From Phellopilus nigrolimitatus (Eukaryota > Basidiomycota > Agaricomycetes > Hymenochaetales > Hymenochaetaceae): a DNA stretch of 64,000 nt. Shown piece after piece: positions 47,808 through 58,155 of the stretch. Where the stretch lies: NCBI GenBank assembly GCA_021029095.1, contig JAJOHG010000020.1, positions 558,001 through 622,000 of the forward strand, written 5' to 3'. The notes under the pieces were generated by a model. The model saw only the letters and a list, made by a program, of their open reading frames with translations. It ran no database searches and was not told where the DNA came from. Each line of letters begins with the position of its first letter. Position 1 is the stretch's first letter. Both the position numbers and the translations under genes were made by a program.

Positions 47808-50421
47808 ATGGCGACCCCGTCGTCCTCGGGCACCTCGCCCTCACCCGCGCTCTCCTTCACCGTCCCCGCGACGGCGTCGGAAAAGTCCACCGACGAGCCC
47901 AATGACCAGGATATTGCCGAGCGCGAAGAACGCCGCAGGAAGATTCTTGCTCGCACTGAGTTTGCCAAGGTGAGTACGCGTGACGCGCGTTTTTATTGTC
48001 TTTTTTCTTCTTCTTGTGCCTTGTGGGACGCAGAACGCGCGTGGCGGCAGGGGCGCGTCGTACCCGCACAGTCGCCGCGGCCGTTCTGCGCCACATATTG
48101 GGACCATTTTTCGGCGCGTGTAAGCATGCTGTTAAAGACGCGCAACACCGGCGTGCGCGATGCTCTGGTGCGGCCGCGATGGCATGGACAAATGACGCCT
48201 ACACGCGTCGTCTCACTCCTGCGTAGCGAGCTTATTCGAATAATATGCTACCCTATCTGCAGTCGGCTTGCCTCGCAAGTCCATCGCTGCTGCTCGTTGT
48301 CGCAAAGCATGATGTGCGCGACGTCCATGCGACACGAATCGTTGCCATCAGTGGCGGCCATGCGCGTTCCCATCGGGTTCTTACCGTCCTGTCTCACAAC
48401 ATCGGCTGACTCAACCATCCGCAGATCACGCGCGCTCTACGTTCCACGCTGTCGCTCGCGTCTTACAAGGCGAAACACAACGTCGTAGATGTTCCGCTGC
48501 GCAATCTTGAGATGCAGGTTGCGCAACGAGCTCGCGCGCCAAATCAACAAGCGGGCGCCTCTTCTCCTTCGCATATCACTACCTTCGGTGGGGACAAGAA
48601 GCGCAAGGCCGGCAACGCTCTGAATAACACGGTGTACTACAATAGCCCGCTTGCGCAAAGTCACAATATGGGCGGTATCGGAGTGGGCGGGAATGCATCT
48701 TCTTCGAATATGGGAATGCCGTCACCGAGTCCAAATTATACATATCCTTCCGCAAGCTCCGGGCCAGGCCCCGCAAACTGCTGCGAAGAGTCTATTCGCG
48801 TCTATTCTCGCGCTCCCACCCGCGAAGCGCGCGCGCACCATCCACAATCCCGAAGCGCCGCCCGTTCCGCCTCCTCCCCCGCCTTCACAAGGCAGGCACG
48901 GCAATCAAAGATCGCCGAAGAAGAGCTCAAAGAAGGGAAAGGAGGCCGTTGCTCAAAGTAAAGGAAGGGCTGTCGATAAGGGGACGAAAGGGTAAGGAAC
49001 GCGACGCGAAAGGCGCAAAGGGGCGAGGCCGCGCCAATTCGATTAGTAGCACCAAAACGCGCTCGAGCTTCAGTGGCGAAACAGAAAATGTAAACGACAC
49101 GGACATGAAGGCCGCAGCGACTCTCACGGATCTATTATTCTCCCGTTCAGGTGGGACAGCGAGTCCGCGATCCTCGTTTTCCGCTCCGACCAGCGCAAGT
49201 AGGATGGCGCCTGCTGGTCCGAGCGTAGGCGCCATTCCTCTCTCTCAGACTTCCTCTATGTCCTCTGTGTCGGCAGCTCCTCCTCGAGTCAATGCCCACG
49301 TGCGTACGGGAAGTAATGCGAGTATTAGCTCGACTGTCACAGGCAGTTTTGAACAAGAAGGACATGTGCAACTTACTGACGAAGCCATGGATGCACGTCG
49401 CTCGGCAACGCCGAATGTGACGCCCCATTTGGCGACGCGTACAGCCGTCGCACCTACAGTAGGTCCGAGTGCGAACACACAAACCAGCAGCGCCTTCAGC
49501 GCACCGGAAGGGCCCGCGCCGCGTGCGGCAGATAGCGAGGCGCAGATCTCATGCTCTTGCTTGCGAATAGTCCCTCGCCGGCGCGCCCGAGCGCGCCACG
49601 TGATCAAGACATTACGCGGAATGTGTACGCGGCGGGTCGCGTGCTTTTCCCTTCTGGCGATCCGAGTGCGAGTGGGCATGGGAGTGGACGAGGGTCCGAT
49701 TCTGGCACCGCGGGCGGGCGGGATCTGGTGCGAGGCATGGACGGTGGTATCTTCTCGAGTATGATCAGCAACGACATTGGTGAGGGGTCTCGAGAGGTCG
49801 AGGGCAGAGGAGCAGGCTCAACGCCGACTTCGCCGCCTCTGTCGCAGGGATCGAAAGCTTCCCCTCCGGGTACATCGGGGACGTTAACCTACGCCTCCCT
49901 CTCCCTTAGACGGGAAGGCGCATTCGACGAGTGTGCGACCACGTGTACCATCCCTGTCACTCGGGCAGCTCCTACCCTCGCCGCCTTTGCCGTCGCGTGT
50001 CAACCCGCAGACGCCTGCCACGGCTTTTAATATGAATGATTATATAAATATCACACCTTCTCCTGCTGCTGCGCCCGCACCGTTGCAGTCGCAAGCCTCT
50101 ACCGCCGACTCTACTTCCGCTGTCGCTCCAACCTCTTCGTCCCAACCCTTATCCTCGTCGGTCTTCCCTTCCTCGCAGAACTCGTCCATACCGGCTTCGG
50201 GCACACCGGGCCGCTTCCGTTCGGCCGTGTCTGTGTCGTCGCCTTTGCGGAAGAGCTTTGATCGGGAAAGCATGGGGATCGGCGTGGGCGGGCGGAAGTT
50301 GTTTGAGAACGAACCGGGGGGAGCAGGCGGGAGTGGTAACGGGGCGAGGAAGATGCGGTTTGGGGAGGGGGTGGACAGCCCAGGGTCTCTGGGCTCTGGG
50401 ATTGATTTAGTGCACACATGA
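47808..50421 (+). CDS. Whi5/Nrm1-like transcriptional repressor of G1/S genes (putative)
   Basis: MATPSSSGTSPSP starts at 47808 and leads to EREERRRKILARTEFAK. A 455-bp intron (47970-48424) joins to ITRALRSTLSLASYKAKHNV, a segment like the short GTB/Whi5 motif with which such repressors bind SBF/MBF. The remaining ~600 residues are disordered and Ser/Pro-rich, as in Whi5. They include SLFASILALPPAKRARTIHN, TLTDLLFSRSGG, LMLLLANSPSPARP and LPSPPLPSRVNPQTPATAFN, and end SPGSLGSGIDLVHT. An intron from GTAAGG near 48992 to TAG near 49050 keeps the frame, and another at about 49868-49908 does as well. The passages near 48770 and 49545 need either further introns or one-base corrections. Several SP/TP sites would suit CDK control. 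The match rests on a short motif, so identity is tentative. Confidence 0.6.
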
Positions 50422-51924
50422 AAGTGATCTAGCAGGTCGGGTATTTTGCGATGGCTGCCTATTGCGTGCGCATTCAGCGTTTCTCTGAACATACTACCAT
50501 ACGCTGCGGTACGATACGGTTTTCATGGTTGGGTTAGTTGGACGAACGGCATTTGGAATGTGGATCCGGATGACGAACGCACGCTGACCCCGTCTCTTCT
50601 TGGCTTGCTTTTCTACGTTCCGGATGGCAAAACAGTGAATGTATCAACAACACCATCTCGCATCATTGTCTTCTCTATCTCTCTCTTTCCTGTTACATCT
50701 ATCTATCTAATATGGACAACTCTCGAAACCAGAGATCCGTGCAGAACTTACCTCAAGAGTGAAGAATGACTGCTTCCTTCGTCAGGCCAGTGTCTGCAGC
50801 AATGACTACGAGGACTCAGTTTCTTCATGGAGCTTCTCCTCTCCTTTGTTCACGCAGGGCCTTTTTCCTTCAATGCCGCCAAATTCGAATATTCAGTTTT
50901 TCTTACTTTCTTGCTCCGGTATGTTTTCGGTTCGTATACATGCTTGAAGTATTTCTTTTCCCTACACATGTTTTCATGAAGTGAGAGCCCTTTTTATTCT
51001 TGTTTCATAGACTTTCTGGGCTCTTCCACTGCTTCTCTTGCGCGCCCATGTTGTATGTACCATCCAATCCTCTGTCGCTCCGCATCAAATCCCGCTGTCT
51101 TATTTCGACTGGCCTTTATCTATCGTCTTTCCGCAGATTGCTTTTTTGCTGCATTTCTCTTTCGCTCGTTCTTTTGTCGTTCGCCCGTGTTCCCCTGTTA
51201 TATATAGTTAATGTCTGTTTATCTCTTTTGCGAACGGTTTCCCCTTCTTTCTGTGCTCTTTACTCTCATCTGATTATCTTCGTCGGGTTATTTACGCAAA
51301 TCCATGAACTGTCTGAAATGCTGTGTACGATAATTCTCGTTTACTTGGTATTTTATCGCTGCGTGCTCCCCGAGGGCATACGTCTCGATTGAATTACTGA
51401 CCGCGTGCAGTTGTTGAAATTTCACTACCACCAGTATCGCCTGCAGGGGAATGTTTTGGATGAAAGTCGATGCGCGTCTCGCGTACTCACGGTTTGGTCA
51501 CGTGGTGTACTTATATTCCGTCGATCAGCGATTCAGCCTCGCGCTGCAAATTCACAACTGTTCATGACTGGTCGCTCATCAAATCGAAATTCGCTACTTG
51601 AACATAACTAGCTGGGACTCGCCCATCCTGGCACTTGCACGCTAAACTTATCGATCTACGCTGCGAACCTTTCTGTGCCATGCGTCGCTGGATCTTTTCA
51701 AGGTTCGTAACGAGCGCTAAGCTGTCATAATAAGCGCCCCCTTGTACTGCACCTAGCCTGAGCCACGGGCGTCAATCCTCGGAGGGTGATCCGCACGCCC
51801 TTTTATAATGCTATCTTGCTCATGCTTATTCATGAGTATATAAATCACCCTGCGTGATGTTCTTTTGAACCTTCGCCCATCTCTGCTTTCTATCTCTCGC
51901 CCCACCCACACTCCCTTGCCTGGC
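50422..51924. other. Pyrimidine-rich intergenic region
   Basis: 1.5 kb between two plus-strand genes. The plus strand is strongly T/C-rich from about 50640 to 51370. No exon chain is supported. It should contain the end of the Whi5-like transcript and the promoter of the helicase gene. Confidence 0.4.
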
Positions 51925-54900
51925 ATGGCCCCCTTCTGCAAGGACGCCCGTGCAACTGGTGCTTGCTCGCGAGAAGGCCTGGGGTGCAAGCTCAGACACG
52001 ACGTCCGGCATTGCGAGACTTGCAACGTCTTCCTCATCCCGAACAACTGGGATGACCATGTTAACGGCAACAAGCACAGACACCGCGCTCAGAAGGCGTC
52101 TATTCCACAGGATGTCCGCGGTCCCGGACACAGGCAACCTCTGAGGCAGATCCAGTCCAGAGTGGTCAACAACGCGTCCGCCGACCGACCTCCAGAGAAT
52201 GAGATATTACGCTGCGATACTTGCGATATGCTCCTGTTCAGCCGAGCGGCGTACGATACTCATAAGAACACTGCCGTCACAAGCTGGCTTTTGCTAAATT
52301 AATGAACACCGCGAACTCAGATGTGAATCACGAACCTCCCGGTGCAAGCCCTTTACCAAATGGGTTCATTCATTGCTCCTACTGCAACTTGCACATCGTA
52401 CCGGAGTTCATGGAGAAGCACGAGAAGGGGGATCGTCACATGCGCCAGAGGTACGCAGCAGAGCTAGATGAAGTGTATGGGTTGGCACGGAAGAACAAAG
52501 CTGGCGTCAAAGTATCGGAAGAGGATGGTGTCGACTTTGGTGTCATTGACACTGACAGCAGTCTGCGACACGCGGCAACCACTCGCACGATCACTATCGA
52601 AAAGGTCGACCGTGATGCTCGCATCTCTTTGAAGGCAGTTTCGGTCTTGCCCCAGGTAGGATCGCCTGGATCAGAAACTAGGTGAAGGCATATACTTTAG
52701 ATTTTAACAATCTGCCCGCTTACGGAGATGGCTCTTAGTTTTGCAGCTACGATCAAGGCATCGTCTCGACGGATCAATTTCGGTCGTCCTGTGTCTCTGG
52801 AAGTCACTTTGAAGCCGTCATGCGTTGGGCAACATGTCGCTCTACTGGAACTCACATTCCACAGCATCAATTCGAAGCAGGAATTTATCATCATCCGCGA
52901 ACTGCGCGCTCTTGTCACATCCTCAGCAGATCACGCGACGCTTGCGCCCTCCGCGCCTTACTCGCCCCCTACACCCATCGAGCCGGCTGCGACGGACAGC
53001 ATACACCCGGGAAAACGCCCTGTCGTTTGGACCAAGGTCAAATTCACCACGCGACTCCCGGAGTACAAAGCTCCGGCGGAGCTCATCGAGGCTGTCTTCG
53101 GCCAGAAATGGAGGGGTAACATTGCCGAGATCAAGAAAAAATTCATGCCCGGGAAGCTTGCGATGAATACGTACTACAACCACTTCCAGGTATGCCTCCA
53201 CATCGAGGAGGAAAATGCAAGGTGAGTTCCCGGAAGAAAGATAAACGTGAGATATTATGTGATAACAAATAAATCTTTGCAGGCGCGCTTTGGCACAACG
53301 TTCGTTGCAGAATAGGACATTGGAACCTAAAAATCACTATTACTTGTCTGTATTTGACATTTTCCTTTTTCACTTTGATCTTCCGCTAACTCATAACCCC
53401 AGACTCAACATTGTCGAGGCAAAAGACCCGCATTGGGGCCACAGAGTTCTGGTCGGAGACACGCTACTTTTCCAGCATTCCGATAGCTCGGACGAAACTT
53501 GGTATCAAGGTGTAATCCACGCAGTCGAGGGCCAGTACAAGACCATCGTCAAGCTGCGATTCTCCGAATCGTTCAGCGTATACAGGGGAAAGAACTTCAA
53601 TGTCCAATTTGTCTTGAATCGGATCCCGTTTAGAAGATCGCACCAGGCTGTTTCGGACAACTATTCTTTGAGGAGACTCTTGTTTCCGGGAATCAACGAC
53701 AAGAAAATTAATAGCATCTCAGGGGAAGCGTTGGCATTTTTTGACCGACGGATCGGCCAGAATTCTGCCCAAAAGGACGTCGTCGATACGGTGCTTGCCA
53801 TGGTACCAGGTTGCTCGCCTCTTGTCATTTCCGGGCCGTAAGTTATTGACTTCTCGATCTTATATGGGCATAATATTAATCACTTCGTTCCAATGCAGTC
53901 CTGGCACCGGGAAAACATCTACAGTAGTAGAAGCCATTCAGCAACTCGTGCATAGGGATCCTAATGCACGGATCTTGGCTTGCGCCCAGAGCAATATGGC
54001 CGCCGACGTTATAGCGTCGCGGTTGCAAGCTGCTGGATCTGCGTCGCTTTTGCGACTCTGCGCCTTCTCGCGCCCTGTTGACGACATGCTTCCGGAACTA
54101 CGAAAAGTTACTTGCATCAATGCGAACGATGTATTCGCTTTCCCTCCGCTGGAGCAACTCGCGAAATTCCAAATTGTAGTCTGCACGTGCGTTACTGGCG
54201 GGGTTCTGCGCAATATGGGCCTGCAGCGCGGACACTTCAATTTCATATTCATCGATGAGGCGAGCCAGGCCAGCGAACCGATTGCTATGATTCCAGTCAA
54301 GACTATAGCCAACAATTACACTAATCTCGTTCTGTCCGGGGACAAACGCCAACTCGGTCCGTCAGTGCACTGTATAGTGGCGAGGAAGTTAGGGTTAGGA
54401 ACGAGTTATCTTGAGCGGCTTATGGAACTCGGTAAAGATCCTGCTTCGGGGGTCATGTGAGTTGGCGATTTAGGCCTTTCAATAATTTAATTTGCGTATG
54501 TTTTTTGCTTAAATAAATCATTTATTTACAGCGTCAAGCCACTAAAGGAGCATTATCGCTCGCATGATGCTATCATTGCCTTTTCCAACCGAGAATTCTA
54601 CGATAACGAGCTCATTCCTCGCGGCGACCCCGCGGTGACCCATAGTCTCTTGCGACGCGACGTTCTTGTCAACCCGGAATTCCCTATAGTCTTTCATGGA
54701 GTCACCGGTAAAGACGAGAGAGAGGGCCATAATCCATCATTTTTCAATGTGGCGGAGGCGATTTTGGTCAAGCATTACGTATCGCTGTTAATGGAAGACA
54801 AGAAGGCGCGACTGAGTGAGTTTTAGTCATTTAAATCTTTCAGAGAACGAACGAGGCTTGATGCTCGTCTTTTAGAGGAACAACATATCGGGATTATCTC

Positions 54901-55560
54901 GCCGTACAATGCCCAGTGCAGTAAGATAACGAGGCTCCTAGAAAAAGATTGGCCAGAAATTAAAGTAGGGAATGTAGAGGATTATCAGGGCCAGGTAACA
55001 CAGTTTCTAATCCGCTGCATCTGTACAAACCATCTAAATGCACCTAATCTGTAGGAACGTCGTGTTATAATCATCTCGACGGTGCGAAGTAGCGTAAAGC
55101 AGGTCTCGTTTGACTTGAGACATAATCTCGGATTCGTGGCGGATCCACAGCGCTTCAATGGTGCGTTCACTTCATCTAGACTGTCCTTTTACCTCGAAAC
55201 TTACTTCATGTTGAACTTCGCGACACAGTTGCCATCACCCGGGCTCAAGCGCTACTCATCGTTATCGGGGATCCTGTCGTACTCTCCCTTGATCCGCTCT
55301 GGCGGCGCTACCTGAACTACATTTACCTGGGGGGCGGCTGGAGCCCGAAGGGGAAGCGCATCGACTGGGACCCGAATGAAGATGTGACTAAGCAAGCGTA
55401 CGCCGACGAGCGGTACGAGAAAGCCCGGAACGATGTGCAGAGCTTTATCGAGAGGGCCACGTCCAGGATCCTCGACAATTCCGACGTGCTCGCGGACGGC
55501 GGGCCCGTGCGACCCCTAGAAGCGTTCATGGACAGACCTTGGAGTATCGGAAATGAGTGA
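51925..55560 (+). CDS. MOV10/SDE3-like SF1 RNA helicase with CCCH and C2H2 zinc fingers
   Basis: Superfamily 1 helicase of the MOV10/SDE3/Armitage type, linked to RNA silencing and control of mobile elements by family. The start MAPFCKDARATGACSREG (51925) is a CCCH finger (C-x8-C-x6-C-x3-H). Three U1/JAZ-type C2H2 fingers follow (C-x2-C-x12-H-x5-H): HCETCNVFLIPNNWDDH, RCDTCDMLLFSRAAYDTH and HCSYCNLHIVPEFMEKH. A beta-rich N-terminal domain precedes the helicase core: GP/PGTGKTSTV (Walker A, split by an intron near 53840-53900), ARILACAQSNMAADVI, FNFIFIDEASQASEP (Walker B), NLVLSGDKRQLGPSV, LKEHYRSHDAIIAFSN, IGIISPYNAQCSKI, VEDYQGQ, ERRVIIISTVRS, NVAITRAQALL-like. It ends at 55560. One base is missing in the second C2H2 finger near 52275. 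Confidence 0.9.
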
Positions 55561-56220
55561 AATTACTGGTTGTGAGCCCTTCTTTAAGTCGTAGCGTTAA
55601 CGCGCAGCCGGTCTGCAGTTAGCAAATCGACGTTTTCCGTTCTGTAACTGTAAAAAACTGTACAAATATTGTTGTACCTCTTTCCTTCTTGATAGGGCTG
55701 TATTATAAAATATGCCTGTGGTATGGTAATGGCCAAACTCACCAATACGGTCCATACTTCTCAGGTGTCTTTCCCCTGTCGTTGTCTTTCTCATGAGCCA
55801 GAACTTCGAGACCCTCGCCAGAACAGGGCCTGAATGTTTATACAATGGGACAGACGATAGATAACATTGGAGAATGTGAACGCTGCGTAGTACGACCTGC
55901 ACATTGAGCATTCGCGGTTTCCGAAGCTTACCATTGTATTAGGATTAGTTTTCAATATAGTACGTTCGCACCACCGCGCGACGACTGAGCTTAACATTGT
56001 ACTAGGATATCTCGCGCGTGGTTCTGTCTCACCTAGCAAAACGTAGTTCATGAGGAGTTCATATATTACTATATTATAGCACTTGGCATGCCAATTTCTT
56101 AGTCTCGATGCCTTACGTCTATGAGAAGAAGTATAATTCAGGTTTACGCAGCAGATGAATTATTTACTTCATATAAATATCACAACTGACATTCATCAGA
56201 CACTAAATCTAATTACAGTG
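55561..56220. other. Intergenic region between convergent genes
   Basis: 660 bp after the helicase stop. No supported feature. Confidence 0.4.
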
Positions 56221-56802
56221 TCAATATTTCGGAATTCGTTCAATCATGCATTCATAGGTCTCCTTTTGACAAATAGACAAGTGCCTTTGCATTGCTTTCG
56301 CTGCGTCCACTAGATGAGCAAGGGACTTCAAAGCGTTACTGATGTCACTGAGGTGCACGCCAGGCAATTCTCCGAGGACTGAGTAGGCAAATCTATCTAT
56401 CATGTTTCCGGAACCTTTTCTGGAACGTTCGTCTGCGGCGATCCTTTGGCAGATTGAAAGGACAGTTCTATCCCTCTCTTCCTGGGTCAAATCCAGCTTG
56501 TTGGGTTGATAGCATAAGAGCTTGAAGTACGCCAAGTACACGGAGTCTTCTGTTTCTGCATACATAGTATCAACTTGCCGTATCTGAAGTTCTTCATCCA
56601 TGTAGTAGCATGTTGCCTTCCCAGCAGCATCAGTGAAGAATAGCGAATTGCGTGTTGTATCAGGAATGCCGGTTTTTACTTTTGGCTTCTGAATTGCGAC
56701 GTAGCATGAGTCACTGTCGAGTACTATTTTCTTTGCACTTTTGCTCTTGGAGGCATTCATAGGGTCGAAGGGTAAGAAGGAACTCTTTTGAGCGTCTTTC
56801 AT
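56221..56802 (-). CDS. Hypothetical protein, single exon
   Basis: Not recognised. An uninterrupted frame of about 193 codons starts MKDAQKSSFLPFDPMNASKS at 56802 and ends ETYECMIERIPKY at 56221. An upstream in-frame ATG at 56883 exists, but a TATA-like TTATAAG lies just after it at about 56859, so the inner ATG is preferred. The protein looks soluble and mixed in composition, with a helical C-terminal half (DISNALKSLAHLVDAAKAMQ). No signal peptide or membrane segment. Coding status rests on length and ordinary amino acid make-up only. Confidence 0.45.
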   Translation of the reverse strand: MKDAQKSSFLPFDPMNASKSKSAKKIVLDSDSCYVAIQKPKVKTGIPDTTRNSLFFTDAAGKATCYYMDEELQIRQVDTMYAETEDSVYLAYFKLLCYQPNKLDLTQEERDRTVLSICQRIAADERSRKGSGNMIDRFAYSVLGELPGVHLSDISNALKSLAHLVDAAKAMQRHLSICQKETYECMIERIPKY

Positions 56803-58155
56803 GATGTCTTCTTCCTGTGAGGTTGATGGATGAAAGAGAAATTGTTGGCCGCCCTTCTTATAAGGTAGATGAGTATGATACACGGTGAGCCGCGGCGCAA
56901 TGTGCGTGCAATATTAATGTGCGTGTCATGCCGATGTGCTAGTCCCTTTTGATCTCTAATCACTGCACATCGGCCCATTGCACACCGACGAGCAAGCTTC
57001 ACGGGGAAAGAGCAAATCAGCGCAATCGACAAATTAGAAACATAACGTTTGACAGGTAGTCGAGCAAACCTGGCCATAATGCAGCTGGATATTCGTGTTT
57101 GAAACTTGTCTGAGTCCGCTGGTTGTGCGTGACTTTGCTCGAACGTTAAACAGGCGAAACGGGCAAAGCCCAGAAACGCTTTCTTTCATTCTTTGCAGAC
57201 AATGTGTTTTGACTCATCGCAAACGTACTCTGTTTTGGACTGCCAATAAGGAACAGTACGGACGACTCCACTTGGCACACGCGAGACAAATACTCGCCTT
57301 GAATCCAAAGGCCCGAGATAAATTCGCAGAAGTAGAGTCGAGACCATCGTGCCGACTTCCGCGCGGGCATACATCCATACGACAACGCGCCAAGATAAGC
57401 GCGAGAAGATATAAGCAATTAGTAGGGAGAAACGTGCGCAGGCTGATTTCATTCCCTGCCACCTTCAAGCTTGGCCATAACGGCATCACTGAATGGAAGT
57501 ATAACGCGTGCTTAGGACAACGATCGGAAATGAAGTAAGTTAAACGAGGAGAATGCCATAATGTGAGGCAGGCCACTCGTCGAAGTAAGACCAAAAACAC
57601 ATTCGATTTTTGCTGCAAATTCATACTGAAGTACGTAAATCCCGCGCAATATAAATCCCAGTAGAGCGTACATACATATGTCAGAACCAACCAGGCACGG
57701 AGCAAGCTCCCGATTCATCAAATAATCTTCAGTGCAACCAGCAGTTTTTTCTTCGTTTTGTCGACATTGGCGTCCAGAGCTTGGGGGAGAATGAGGAAGA
57801 AGAACGAAAAAATAGGGCACCGCAGTTTACGTAAGTGCCAGTAGACTCGGACCAGTGAAGGCACAGCTGGTACATTTCGATAGAATTTTGCAGGTAGTAA
57901 AATGCCGTCATATGAGTTCCATGGATGACAATACAAGAATCCTTTGGAATAAAGCAAGCTACGGCAGATAACAAAATTGCTCTTGTTGAGAAGTCGATGC
58001 CATGAGGCTTGAGTGTCGCAGACCGGAGTTTGCCGGGCTGTATTAGCAGCGTTACAGCACCCCACGAGCCCACGCCGCCAGCGTCTGACGGCTACGGCGA
58101 CGTTGAATAGGACACAACGGGCATCAGGCTGCATCTTCAGGCTGCTGCCTGCGAC
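56803..58155. other. Intergenic region with overlapping open frames, upstream of the sirtuin gene
   Basis: 1.35 kb. On the minus strand at 57718-58191 two frames are open for over 100 codons in the same place, and one overlaps the sirtuin start antisense. Neither shows a known motif, so neither is called. The plus-strand frame at 57095-57538 is equally unsupported. Confidence 0.35.

Noticed and set aside
48990..49052. Apparent frameshift in the Whi5-like gene
   Set aside because: A GTAAGG donor and a TAG acceptor about 60 bp apart restore the frame, so a normal intron explains it.
57095..57538. Plus-strand 147-codon frame
   Set aside because: Composition looks random and other frames are open across it; no homologous pattern recognised.
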